Assembly: GCA_020343555.1 (NCBI GenBank)
Contig: CP070800.1
Location: 962,613 to 978,688, forward strand
Length of the DNA: 16,076 nucleotides
Source: Dehalococcoidales bacterium
GTDB lineage: Bacteria; Chloroflexota; Dehalococcoidia; Dehalococcoidales; UBA2162
Reading direction: 5' to 3'
This document shows positions 7,296 through 13,402 of this stretch, piece after piece (position 1 is the stretch's first letter; the number at the start of each line of letters is the position of its first letter). Under the pieces are notes generated by a model, which made no database searches, was not told the DNA's origin, and was given only the letters and a program-made list of their open reading frames with translations. The position numbers and the translations under genes are program-made.

Positions 7296-7324
7296 ATGCT
7301 AATTCTTACTATACTTAATGTCAA
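7296..7324 (-). promoter_or_regulatory. Candidate promoter of the chagasin-like gene
   Basis: Minus-strand TTGACA (7319-7324, perfect) and TAGCAT (7296-7301, 4 of 6) are 17 bases apart. The expected start of transcription is 7287-7289, right at an upstream in-frame ATG. Confidence 0.5.
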
Positions 7325-7385
7325 TAACTGAATATTATTATTCTTCTGGTTTGCGGATGTATATAGATATGCAAAAAGCAAATTA

Positions 7386-7763
7386 CTAAAACCAGAAAAC
7401 TACAATAATCCAAAAAGCCGTCAGCAGCCAGATAAGAATTACTATCGCCAGACCGACCCACCTCAAATTACTGCCAGTTAGCTGCGTTCCGGCTTTTCGT
7501 TGATATTCTGACTTCACTTCCTCTGGTATCAACTTGAATACAAAATATATTCCCAACGGTAGAATAACCAGATCATCTATATAACCAAGCAAAGGGATAA
7601 AGTCCGGCACTATATCTACCGGGCTGAGAGCATAGGCAATTATCATCAATAGTAAAATCTTTACGTACAAAGGTACACGGGGATCTCTGCTAGCAAGGTA
7701 CAGTATATATATTGTATTTTTTAGTTGCCTTGCCTTAAGTACTAATACATCAATTGATCTCAT
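7386..7763 (-). CDS. YkvA-like membrane protein (DUF1232)
   Basis: The 125-residue protein contains the DUF1232 core: YALSPVDIVPDFIPLLGYID followed by DLVILPLGI at about residues 44-72. In this family the core forms a short amphipathic/membrane hairpin. A second hydrophobic stretch near the C-terminus (WVGLAIVILIWLLTAFW) is a clear membrane helix. The biochemical role of the family is not known. ATG 7763 is preceded by AAGGAAAGG at good spacing, so I prefer it over the in-frame start 24 bases upstream. It is transcribed away from the DUF302 gene, with about 210 bases between them. Confidence 0.85.
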   Translation of the reverse strand: MRSIDVLVLKARQLKNTIYILYLASRDPRVPLYVKILLLMIIAYALSPVDIVPDFIPLLGYIDDLVILPLGIYFVFKLIPEEVKSEYQRKAGTQLTGSNLRWVGLAIVILIWLLTAFWIIVVFWF

Positions 7764-7829
7764 AACCTTTCCTTGTAAAAATAACACTCCAGTCTAACCA
7801 GATACCATACTTGGCAATAATATAAAAGA

Positions 7830-7887
7830 AAGCAGTAGTTTTCAATCTTCAGTTCAGTAATATTTCGACCAGCTGAATAAACTGCTT
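7830..7887. repeat. Inverted repeat with distant arms between divergent genes
   Basis: AAGCAGT (7830-7836) and ACTGCTT (7881-7887) are perfect seven-base arms 44 bases apart. A TTCAG/CTGAA pair lies inside them, so a branched hairpin is possible. It is upstream of the DUF302 -10 element, so it is not part of that leader. Confidence 0.25.
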
Positions 7888-7930
7888 ATTACATTGACTT
7901 TTATCACAGGCAACTCAATTCTTTCCGTAT

Positions 7931-7936
7931 TATAAT
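7931..7936 (+). promoter_or_regulatory. Candidate -10 element of the DUF302 gene
   Basis: A perfect TATAAT lies about 37 bases before the ATG at 7973. The -35 position shows no good hexamer; a TTGACT further up is too far (28 bases) to pair with it. Confidence 0.4.
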
Positions 7937-7972
7937 CAGGTATCCATGATACATTACAGAGAGGTGGTAAAA

Positions 7973-8356
7973 ATGGAATACGGGTATAAAAGACAGGTCA
8001 ATGCTTCATATGAAAAAACGATAGCAAGAACGAAGGAAGAACTACAAAAGGAAGGATTCGGTATCCTGACGGAAATTGATGTAAAAGCTACTCTAAAGAA
8101 GAAACTGGACGTCGATTTCGATAATTATGTCATCCTGGGAGCATGCAACCCGCCATTTGCCTACCAGGCATTACAGACCGAAAAGGATATAGGACTTCTG
8201 CTGCCATGCAACGTAATCGTTTACGAGACGGATGGTAACACATATGTATCGGCAATTGTACCAACCGTAGCTATGGGTATGGTAGATAATCCCAACCTGG
8301 AGAATATCGCGGTTGAAGTAGAGAAAAAGCTGAAAAAAGTGATAGACAGTATTTAA
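7973..8356 (+). CDS. DUF302 family protein
   Basis: The 127-residue DUF302 protein has the typical course: YKRQVNASYEKTIARTKEEL, GFGILTEIDVKATLKKKL, then YVILGACNPPFAYQALQTEK, LLLPCNVIVYE and a C-terminal helix. The conserved cysteines of the GACNP and LLPCN motifs are present. The family occurs widely in anaerobes and its biochemical activity is not established. The frame also opens at ATG 7946, but GAGAGGTGG sits right before ATG 7973, so I take the shorter form. A strong hairpin terminator at 8362-8389 follows directly, so this is a single-gene transcript. Confidence 0.88.
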   Translation: MEYGYKRQVNASYEKTIARTKEELQKEGFGILTEIDVKATLKKKLDVDFDNYVILGACNPPFAYQALQTEKDIGLLLPCNVIVYETDGNTYVSAIVPTVAMGMVDNPNLENIAVEVEKKLKKVIDSI

Positions 8357-8361
8357 AAGAA

Positions 8362-8394
8362 AAGAGGTGCGGAAATATTGGCACCTCTTGTTTT
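8362..8394 (+). terminator. Rho-independent terminator of the DUF302 gene
   Basis: AAGAGGTGC (8362-8370) and GCACCTCTT (8381-8389) form a perfect nine-pair stem with a ten-base loop, followed by GTTTT. It begins five bases after the stop codon. The A-rich flank upstream may let it work weakly for the opposite strand too. Confidence 0.85.
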
Positions 8395-8417
8395 CCAGGC
8401 TGGTTTAATGTATCTCT

Positions 8418-9221
8418 TCATGGCTCTTTCGGATTACGCGCCCCATAGATAACCACTTTACTGTCCTGATTCGCAGGAGTATCAGTATAATCTCCATACG
8501 TGGTGATATTATCGTAGCCCGTATTTTCGAGCATCAATACAAACTCATAATGAAAATACCATCGTAACCAGAAAGAATGGGTTTCCGATCGGGCATATTT
8601 TCCATCGATATAGACGTCATAGCGCCGTTTCGACAATAGTACCTGCTCGAAAAGATCCACGGATTCTGACCATAAAGTGGTTTTTACCTCACCTATCCCA
8701 TCGCGGATTGGCATATCCTGCCAGTGTGTCGCATGCTCTGCATCATGACAATCTTTCCCTTGCGTCACCTGCCAGGGAATAAATAATTCGAGTAGAAGTT
8801 GACCGCCGGGTACAAGGTGTTTCCTGAATCGCTGCAATGCAGTAATAGCTTTCTCTCGATCTCTGATAACCTGGAATGAATTTCCAACAATCGTCCCATA
8901 CCTGTAAGGGATGTCACATTCTTCCATTCTTTGATGATAAAGAGTAATATCGACTCCCTGTCTTTTTGCCTCTTTCCTGGCAAGACTCAGTGAATCGGCT
9001 GAAATGTCGGCACCATTTAATTCCAGCCCTTTTGCCAGCAATGGAAAGATGTGCCTTCCCGTCCCGCAGGTAATATCGAGTGCAATCCCTCCATTTTCGC
9101 GGATCCGCCGTTCATAAAAAGCCAGTTCTTCGGCGGGAGGACCTCCCTGCATGGCAGTGTACAGCATTTCCGCAGCAAGGCTATTCCACCCCTGATGCAT
9201 ATCATGAATCTTTTCCGTCAT
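8418..9221 (-). CDS. Class I SAM-dependent methyltransferase
   Basis: The 267-residue soluble enzyme has a Rossmann-type SAM-binding domain: motif I ALDITCGTGRH (47-57), the acidic residue D72 after the second strand (NGADIS) that should bind the ribose hydroxyls, and a later strand around LVPGGQLLLELF. The C-terminal third, rich in W, Y and R (FWLRWYFHYEF), is probably the substrate lid. The substrate cannot be named. ATG 9221 is supported by AAGGAG about nine bases upstream, and a TATAAT at 9269-9274 on the same strand may be its -10 element. The gene is flanked by terminator-like hairpins on both sides, so it is probably transcribed alone. Confidence 0.85.
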   Translation of the reverse strand: MTEKIHDMHQGWNSLAAEMLYTAMQGGPPAEELAFYERRIRENGGIALDITCGTGRHIFPLLAKGLELNGADISADSLSLARKEAKRQGVDITLYHQRMEECDIPYRYGTIVGNSFQVIRDREKAITALQRFRKHLVPGGQLLLELFIPWQVTQGKDCHDAEHATHWQDMPIRDGIGEVKTTLWSESVDLFEQVLLSKRRYDVYIDGKYARSETHSFWLRWYFHYEFVLMLENTGYDNITTYGDYTDTPANQDSKVVIYGARNPKEP

Positions 9222-9268
9222 TTATTACTACTCCTTCATGAGTAGAAGAATTTCGACAAGGTAATAGG

Positions 9269-9274
9269 ATTATA
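9269..9274 (-). promoter_or_regulatory. Candidate -10 element of the methyltransferase gene
   Basis: Minus-strand TATAAT lies about 48 bases before the ATG at 9221. A -35 hexamer is not evident (AAGCAT at 17 bases). Confidence 0.3.
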
Positions 9275-9329
9275 CATTAATATATGTGTCGATGCTTTTC
9301 CTGAAACGCTATCTATTATATATAGGAAA

Positions 9330-9355
9330 GCCGTCCCGGTTTTCTTCGAGACGGC
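9330..9355 (-). terminator. Hairpin, probable terminator of the cupin cluster
   Basis: GCCGTC (9330-9335) and GACGGC (9350-9355) form a six-pair GC-rich stem around a 14-base loop, 28 bases after the cupin stop on the minus strand. The T-tract is short (TTTCC), so termination may be incomplete. Confidence 0.45.
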
Positions 9356-9382
9356 CTGTTTGTCCTGATATTATTTTGAGTA

Positions 9383-9940
9383 TTAGTAATCGCCGGGAGG
9401 ACCGGCGGCTTCCGGCCATTCCATTTCCGGTTCGTCGGTATCGTACCCTTGGTTGATGAAAATCATACGTTTCCACATTTCTTCGGGTACCATATTCTTC
9501 AGAGCTTTTTCTGTATGTGTACCGTTCTGATTAATCGTGACGATAAGGAACGGTCTTTTAACATTCAGGATTCGCCAGGGTCCATGCGGAAAGTCGGCAG
9601 GTATGCACATAATGGTTGATTGTGTGATGATATGTTTTTCCATTTCAGGTCCCATATGCATTTCCACTTCCGCACCAAGGTCCCATGGATTATCCGGATC
9701 TGTACCAAGATGGACGAATAATTCTGGGTATTTATGGGTATGAGGACCGTGAAATATTTCTCCCCACTCCTTGGTACCATAGGCACCGTAGGGTTTGTCG
9801 CCTACCCAGAAGATCTGGTACTCATTGCATCCCTCGAAGGTATTCCCATCCAGAAATCCGATTGTCGCATAGGGCCGTTTCGCCTGCATTTCGGGATCTA
9901 TCCCCGATATAAACAGGTGATCATATTTGTTTTCAGCCAA
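9383..9940 (-). CDS. Cupin-domain protein, 185 aa
   Basis: This is a single-domain cupin with probable metal ligands H67, H69 and E73 in HGPHTHKYPE, and H119 in IPADFPHGPW. It has a longer N-terminal part than the other two cupins here, with an FWVGDKPYGAYG segment, and an acidic Pro-rich tail. No signal peptide. Substrate unknown. The start is TTG at 9940, supported by AAAGGAA about seven bases upstream. It lies 19 bases after the small helical protein gene and is the last gene of a three-gene cluster (cupin, helical protein, cupin), followed by a hairpin. Confidence 0.82.
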   Translation of the reverse strand: MAENKYDHLFISGIDPEMQAKRPYATIGFLDGNTFEGCNEYQIFWVGDKPYGAYGTKEWGEIFHGPHTHKYPELFVHLGTDPDNPWDLGAEVEMHMGPEMEKHIITQSTIMCIPADFPHGPWRILNVKRPFLIVTINQNGTHTEKALKNMVPEEMWKRMIFINQGYDTDEPEMEWPEAAGPPGDY

Positions 9941-9959
9941 TATTTTTTCCTTTCTTTAG

Positions 9960-10232
9960 TTATTTATCTTTCGACTCGAAATGATCTGCGATATTTCTGC
10001 CAAACTCTTCAGCTGCTTTTCCGACGTCTCTGAACTTACTTTTAACTTCCTCATCCTTGAACCTGTCTGTCAAAGTCTTAGCGGATTCGGATGCAGAATC
10101 GGCAAATTCTTTGGCTTTCTTTTTAAGTTCTGGATCATTAAATATTTCGCTGACAGCTTCACCGAACGTTCTGAAGATATCCGTAAAATTGTCGATGGTG
10201 TTTTTCTTCTCCGTGTCTTTTTCTTCCTGCAT
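9960..10232 (-). CDS. Small charged amphipathic-helix protein, 90 aa
   Basis: The 90-residue product is almost entirely polar and charged. It has repeated Lys, Glu, Asp and Ala with an 11-residue-like periodicity (LKKKAKEFADSASESAKTL, then VKSKFRDVGKAAEEFGRNI), as in long amphipathic helices that lie on membranes or form coiled coils. There is no cysteine, signal peptide or membrane segment. I do not recognise a named family; gas-vesicle-like and apolipoprotein-like proteins look similar by composition only. ATG 10232 is fixed by a strong GAGGAGG (10238-10244), so the longer open frame to 10373, overlapping the upstream cupin, is rejected. It sits between two cupin genes in one orientation. 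Confidence 0.75.
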   Translation of the reverse strand: MQEEKDTEKKNTIDNFTDIFRTFGEAVSEIFNDPELKKKAKEFADSASESAKTLTDRFKDEEVKSKFRDVGKAAEEFGRNIADHFESKDK

Positions 10233-10259
10233 TCTGACCTCCTCACGAGCAATTTCCAA

Positions 10260-10268
10260 ATTATACCA
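10260..10268 (-). promoter_or_regulatory. Candidate extended -10 promoter of the small helical protein gene
   Basis: Minus-strand TGGTATAAT is a complete extended -10 element. Transcription would begin near 10253, twenty bases before the ATG. It suggests the helical protein and the downstream cupin can be expressed separately from the first cupin. Confidence 0.45.
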
Positions 10269-10326
10269 CCGCCTATACCATGAAGCACAGACAGAGTACA
10301 ATTTTGGTTCCAGAGAAATTTTTACT

Positions 10327-10779
10327 TTACAGTAGTTTTGTATATGATTCGAATTCTTCCTCTCCGGGCTCAAGGACTCTCTTATACGATCCCTCGAGAA
10401 CGATCTCGATAAACAGAACAGGTTTACCGATTCGGGTAAATCGCAGTGGACAGTGAGTCAGTCCGGGAGGGATAGAGACAACTGAGGGACTGCTGATATT
10501 CTGGATTTCCAGTTCATCTCCCAGGGCTATTTCCACATCAGCATCAAAATCACTCATCTTCTCAAGGTTACTTCCGACAAATACCAGGAGCTGGTGTCCG
10601 TTATGTTTATGGGGAGGCCCTTCTTCAAAAGGTACTGTTATGTACTGGAATGCAAGCGTGCAGTTTGCACCTCCCAGTCCTTCCTGGTGGGCATAAATAC
10701 CTTCGAAATTATACCCATCGTGCGGTATCTGGGAAATGGGTGCCGGGGAGACATATTTCGCATAATTCTTTTCAGCCAT
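10327..10779 (-). CDS. Cupin-domain protein, 150 aa
   Basis: This small cupin is laid out like the one at 514-969. H57 and H59 (PPHKHNGHQ) come first, but Q63 replaces the usual glutamate ligand. FDADVEIALGDE follows, then IPPGLTHCPLRF with H109. The shared DAxxEI.xG segment and IPxGLxHCP motif point to common ancestry within the window. Substrate unknown; the Glu-to-Gln change may weaken or alter metal binding. ATG 10779 follows AAGGAGGAG at good spacing. It is the first gene of the cupin cluster, with a 94-base gap to the helical protein gene. Confidence 0.85.
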   Translation of the reverse strand: MAEKNYAKYVSPAPISQIPHDGYNFEGIYAHQEGLGGANCTLAFQYITVPFEEGPPHKHNGHQLLVFVGSNLEKMSDFDADVEIALGDELEIQNISSPSVVSIPPGLTHCPLRFTRIGKPVLFIEIVLEGSYKRVLEPGEEEFESYTKLL

Positions 10780-10976
10780 ATTGTTACTCCTCCTTTTGAT
10801 TTGTGTTATCTCAGAAAATCGAGTATGACCTGATTTGGGTTGGCAATATAGTATTCAAATGGCATATCACTTCTCAATCAAAACAATACGTCTTACCTCA
10901 TTAACGAATTTAGCTCTTATAATATGGAAGCTAAGTATTAACATATTCTAACCATTCAACTTTGGAATATATGTAT

Positions 10977-10982
10977 TATAAT
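10977..10982 (+). promoter_or_regulatory. Candidate -10 element of the 63-codon gene
   Basis: A perfect TATAAT lies 34 bases before the TTG start at 11017. The -35 region (TTCAAC at 16 bases) is weak. Confidence 0.4.
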
Positions 10983-11016
10983 TGAAATAAGAATAAAAAA
11001 ACGAGGAGGTTGAAGT

Positions 11017-11208
11017 TTGTCTGAATCGAACCATACTATACTTGACTCATGGCCACAGTTGAAGGACGACCTTGGTACATTTCTTTCCGATACGGACGCA
11101 TGGGTAATTTCACAACTAAGGAATGCATACGAAAAAAAAGACTGGGATGCTGTTGGTAAATTATTGGAAATAATGGACTTCGTTCATAATCTTAGTCATT
11201 CGCACTGA
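11017..11208 (+). CDS. Small hypothetical protein, 63 aa
   Basis: This small, mostly helical soluble protein contains WPQLKDDLGTFLSDTDAW and a KKDWDAVGKLLEIMDFVHNL helix. There is no cysteine or membrane segment. The start is TTG at 11017, set by a very strong AGGAGG (11004-11009) seven bases upstream, and a TATAAT lies at the right distance further up; both argue for a real gene. The DW...V..LL.I pattern faintly recalls the 59-codon ORF at 196-375, but the match needs a gap and is not convincing. Function unknown. Confidence 0.65.
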   Translation: MSESNHTILDSWPQLKDDLGTFLSDTDAWVISQLRNAYEKKDWDAVGKLLEIMDFVHNLSHSH

Positions 11209-11243
11209 AGATACACTACACATGGATATCAAGTCCGTTTGGA

Positions 11244-11621
11244 CTACTGTTTCCTGGTTTTTAATCTGCCAATGTGTATAGTCACTCCCACGGCGATAAT
11301 AACAAGTATAATCCTTATGATAATATTCTGAATACCTAATATTATCGTGAGTCCGATAGTAAGCCATAAAAGCAGAAGAGTAATGACTTTACTTCTCATA
11401 GACATTCCTCTGCCTTCGAGGTAATTACTTATGTAGGTACCCAGAATCCTGTTGTTCATAAGCCAGCGGTAGAACCGGTCAGAACTTCGAAAATAGCATG
11501 CCGCAGCCAGGAGGAGAAACGGAGTAGTCGGAAGCACAGGTAAAAAAATACCTAGAAATCCCAAAATCACAAACAAGGTACCGGCAATTATCAATAAATG
11601 GTTTTTGTTTATAAATTTCAT
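11244..11621 (-). CDS. DUF454 (YbaN-like) inner membrane protein
   Basis: The 125-residue membrane protein has the DUF454 hallmark GIFLPVLPTTPFLLLAAACY near residues 24-43, followed by FRSSDRFYRWLMNN, RILGTYISNYLEGRG and a C-terminal hydrophobic hairpin. About three to four membrane segments are expected. The role of the family is unknown. The ATG at 11621 has no good ribosome site. It is divergent from the YgbA-like gene, and the two predicted promoters overlap between 11681 and 11726. Confidence 0.88.
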   Translation of the reverse strand: MKFINKNHLLIIAGTLFVILGFLGIFLPVLPTTPFLLLAAACYFRSSDRFYRWLMNNRILGTYISNYLEGRGMSMRSKVITLLLLWLTIGLTIILGIQNIIIRIILVIIAVGVTIHIGRLKTRKQ

Positions 11622-11680
11622 GACAATGATCCGGATGCGGAATTCCTGCGGAAAACATCCTACCGATATACAGTTATTGA

Positions 11681-11708
11681 TTGATTTCTCATTGTTTCAG
11701 TATATATT
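11681..11708 (+). promoter_or_regulatory. Candidate promoter of the YgbA-like gene
   Basis: TTGATT (11681-11686) and TATATT (11703-11708) are 16 bases apart. Transcription would begin near 11715, leaving a leader of about 27 bases that has no visible Shine-Dalgarno sequence. Confidence 0.4.
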
Positions 11709-11726
11709 ATCAATGATATCATTCAA
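11699..11726 (-). promoter_or_regulatory. Candidate promoter of the DUF454 gene, overlapping the opposite promoter
   Basis: Minus-strand TTGAAT (11721-11726) and TATACT (11699-11704) are 16 bases apart. The spacer holds an 11-base dyad at 11708-11718 (TATCA-A-TGATA), which also covers the expected start of the divergent transcript. One bound regulator could affect both genes. Confidence 0.35.
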
Positions 11727-11741
11727 GTTAAATTTAGAATA

Positions 11742-12077
11742 ATGAACGATACACGATTTGGGAACTTACCCAGCAGACTTCAACGAGAATATAATACCGT
11801 TGACGCAATGATATCTATCTATTGTAAAGGTCATCACGGATCACAAAATACCTGTGATGACTGCCTGGAATTGGGCGGATATGCCCTCGAGAGACTTAAG
11901 AAGTGCCCCTTTAGAGAAGATAAACCGACGTGCGCACAATGTCTTGTTCACTGCTATAAACCCGTCATGAGAGAGAGAATACGCGAAGTGATGAAATATT
12001 CCGGACCTCGTATGATATACACGCATCCGATCATGGCGATACAACACCTCTTTGATGGGAAAAAGAAACCCGCATGA
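11742..12077 (+). CDS. YgbA-like protein (nitrous oxide-stimulated promoter family)
   Basis: The 111-residue Cys-rich soluble protein matches the YgbA/NO-stimulated promoter family by its ordered motifs: MISIYCKGHHG, CDDCLELGGYALERL, KCPF.EDKPTCAQC, HCYKP, and near the end GPRMIYTHPIMAI. Seven cysteines at 28, 38, 41, 55, 64, 67 and 71 suggest a metal or Fe-S site. The family takes its name from induction of ygbA under nitrosative stress in enteric bacteria; the chemistry is not known. The ATG at 11742 has no clear ribosome site, and the frame has no better start. It converges on DUF1801 with a 17-base gap. Confidence 0.85.
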   Translation: MNDTRFGNLPSRLQREYNTVDAMISIYCKGHHGSQNTCDDCLELGGYALERLKKCPFREDKPTCAQCLVHCYKPVMRERIREVMKYSGPRMIYTHPIMAIQHLFDGKKKPA

Positions 12078-12094
12078 TCCTGTAGAATGTAAAT

Positions 12095-12541
12095 CTAGTC
12101 GATATTTCTTACATTTTCAAATTCCTGTAAAAATTCATTTACACTCATTGAAGCGATAACGTTTGATATCAATTCCAATGGTAAGTCATCCAGTTTTCTA
12201 AAACGTACACAGGACTTGCCAGCGTCATATCTTTTCCCTGAAGCCAGATAATCCTTTTCAAAAGTCTTCCTTCTATCTTCATTCATATATATTGCGGTAA
12301 GATAGACAGCCATATGATTTTTCTGTGATGCAAGTGCAGCATACATTAACGGTTTCTTATTGTACGTATTTGGGTATACAGACAAAGGTACCTGGTAAGA
12401 GATCATCCCCCAGTTCATTGCCTCTTCGTATCCCTGTGGCAGGCTATCCAGGATTACTTCTCTTACCTTCCGGAGTGGGTCTTTCCTGTTCTCAGGCAGT
12501 TCTGCAAGATATTGATCTACAGTTTCAGCCTTCGACTTCAC
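12095..12541 (-). CDS. DUF1801 (YdhG-like) family protein
   Basis: The 148-residue protein has the DUF1801 pattern: VDQYLAELPENRKDPLRKVR, then ILDSLPQGYEEAMNWGMISY, YAALASQKNHMAVYL and GKSCVRFRKLDDLPLELI. Family structures show a YdhG-like alpha/beta fold of unknown function. The start is GTG at 12541, nine bases after GGAGG; the next methionine is too far inside. It lies 28 bases downstream of the MerR/TipAS gene on the same strand, with its ribosome site inside that gap, so the two are likely cotranscribed. Confidence 0.87.
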   Translation of the reverse strand: MKSKAETVDQYLAELPENRKDPLRKVREVILDSLPQGYEEAMNWGMISYQVPLSVYPNTYNKKPLMYAALASQKNHMAVYLTAIYMNEDRRKTFEKDYLASGKRYDAGKSCVRFRKLDDLPLELISNVIASMSVNEFLQEFENVRNID

Positions 12542-12569
12542 TTAGCAATTCCTCCAGAACAGACAGTAT

Positions 12570-13328
12570 TCAACGGTTTGGTTTTCGATGCATATAATAA
12601 TGTTCAATAGCCCGGGTTAAAAATACAGGCAACTCATCGCTGTATTGTTGAAAAAACTTGATAAAATCAGGATGCTGGCTATACGCCCGACCAAGTTCAA
12701 CTACTTCCTCATCAGAGTAATGGTGGAAATTCTCAAGCCATTTCCGCCATTCAGCTATCAGCTCCTGAACGTATTTACTATCGTATCCTTCTGATATATG
12801 TTCCATTATAGCCTTGAATATCTTACCGCCTTCAGCCTGTAATGCAACAAACTTCTCCCGGCCCATGTCGATAACTTTCTTCTCACTCTCTTCGAGTGTC
12901 TTTGATCCCCAGCGTTGTCGTACCTCGTCGCGGTACTTCTCAATCTTTTCGTCGCTGAATCCCTGGTAGAATTCTTTAATTTCCATTTCAGATTTTTTAC
13001 TCATTTTACTCATAGTCTTCTCAACAGTATTTATTAACTCTTCGTGACGTTTTTCTTTTTTTACCAACAGATTCCTGTGTTGTTCCAATGCTTCCGATAC
13101 ACCAAAACCAGGACTGGAGATAATTGTTCTGATCTCATCGAGGTTAAAGCCAGATTCACGAAATAACAGTATCTGCTGGAGTAATATTACTTCTTCCTCG
13201 CCATAATACCTGTATCCGTTATCCTGACGATACTGAGGTTTCAATAACCCTATTTCGTCATAATAATGAAGAGTCCGTACACTGACGCCTGCAATATCAG
13301 CCAGTTTTTTTATTGTGTACGATTCCAT
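12570..13328 (-). CDS. MerR family transcriptional regulator with TipAS domain
   Basis: The 252-residue regulator begins with a MerR winged helix-turn-helix (YTIKKLADIAGVSVRTLHYY, then DEIGLLKPQYR and NGYRYYGEEE). A long coiled-coil dimerisation helix with LLVKKEKRHEEL follows. The C-terminal TipAS ligand-binding domain is marked by FYQGFSDEKIEKYRDE and WRKWLENFHHYSDEE. TipA/Mta-type proteins bind drugs or peptides and activate promoters with over-long spacers by twisting DNA. I chose ATG 13328 over ATG 13337 because the latter overlaps the predicted -10, while 13328 coincides with the expected +1. That makes a leaderless mRNA, consistent with the lack of a ribosome site. DUF1801 follows 28 bases downstream. 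Confidence 0.9.
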   Translation of the reverse strand: MESYTIKKLADIAGVSVRTLHYYDEIGLLKPQYRQDNGYRYYGEEEVILLQQILLFRESGFNLDEIRTIISSPGFGVSEALEQHRNLLVKKEKRHEELINTVEKTMSKMSKKSEMEIKEFYQGFSDEKIEKYRDEVRQRWGSKTLEESEKKVIDMGREKFVALQAEGGKIFKAIMEHISEGYDSKYVQELIAEWRKWLENFHHYSDEEVVELGRAYSQHPDFIKFFQQYSDELPVFLTRAIEHYYMHRKPNR

Positions 13329-13335
13329 AATACCC

Positions 13336-13366
13336 ATTGTAAACTATTACGTAACGTTATAGTCAA
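13336..13366 (-). promoter_or_regulatory. MerR-type promoter and operator (19-base spacer with dyad)
   Basis: Minus-strand TTGACT (13361-13366) and TACAAT (13336-13341) are separated by 19 bases, the over-long spacer typical of MerR-activated promoters. The spacer holds an inverted repeat: CTATTACG (13344-13351) and CGTTATAG (13355-13362) on the plus strand, seven of eight positions pairing, with TAA between them. This is most likely the site for autoregulation by the downstream MerR/TipAS protein. Confidence 0.8.
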
Positions 13367-13402
13367 GTGCCGCACCAGATCAGGGAGAGAATGCGATTGT
13401 TA

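Noticed and set aside
10232..10373. N-terminal extension of the small helical protein to 10373
   Set aside because: It overlaps the upstream cupin, has different composition, and a strong GAGGAGG is placed for ATG 10232.
196..11208. Homology between the 59-codon ORF (196-375) and the 63-codon ORF (11017-11208)
   Set aside because: Both have a DW...V..LL.I pattern, but the alignment needs a gap and few residues match, so chance similarity of helices is as likely.
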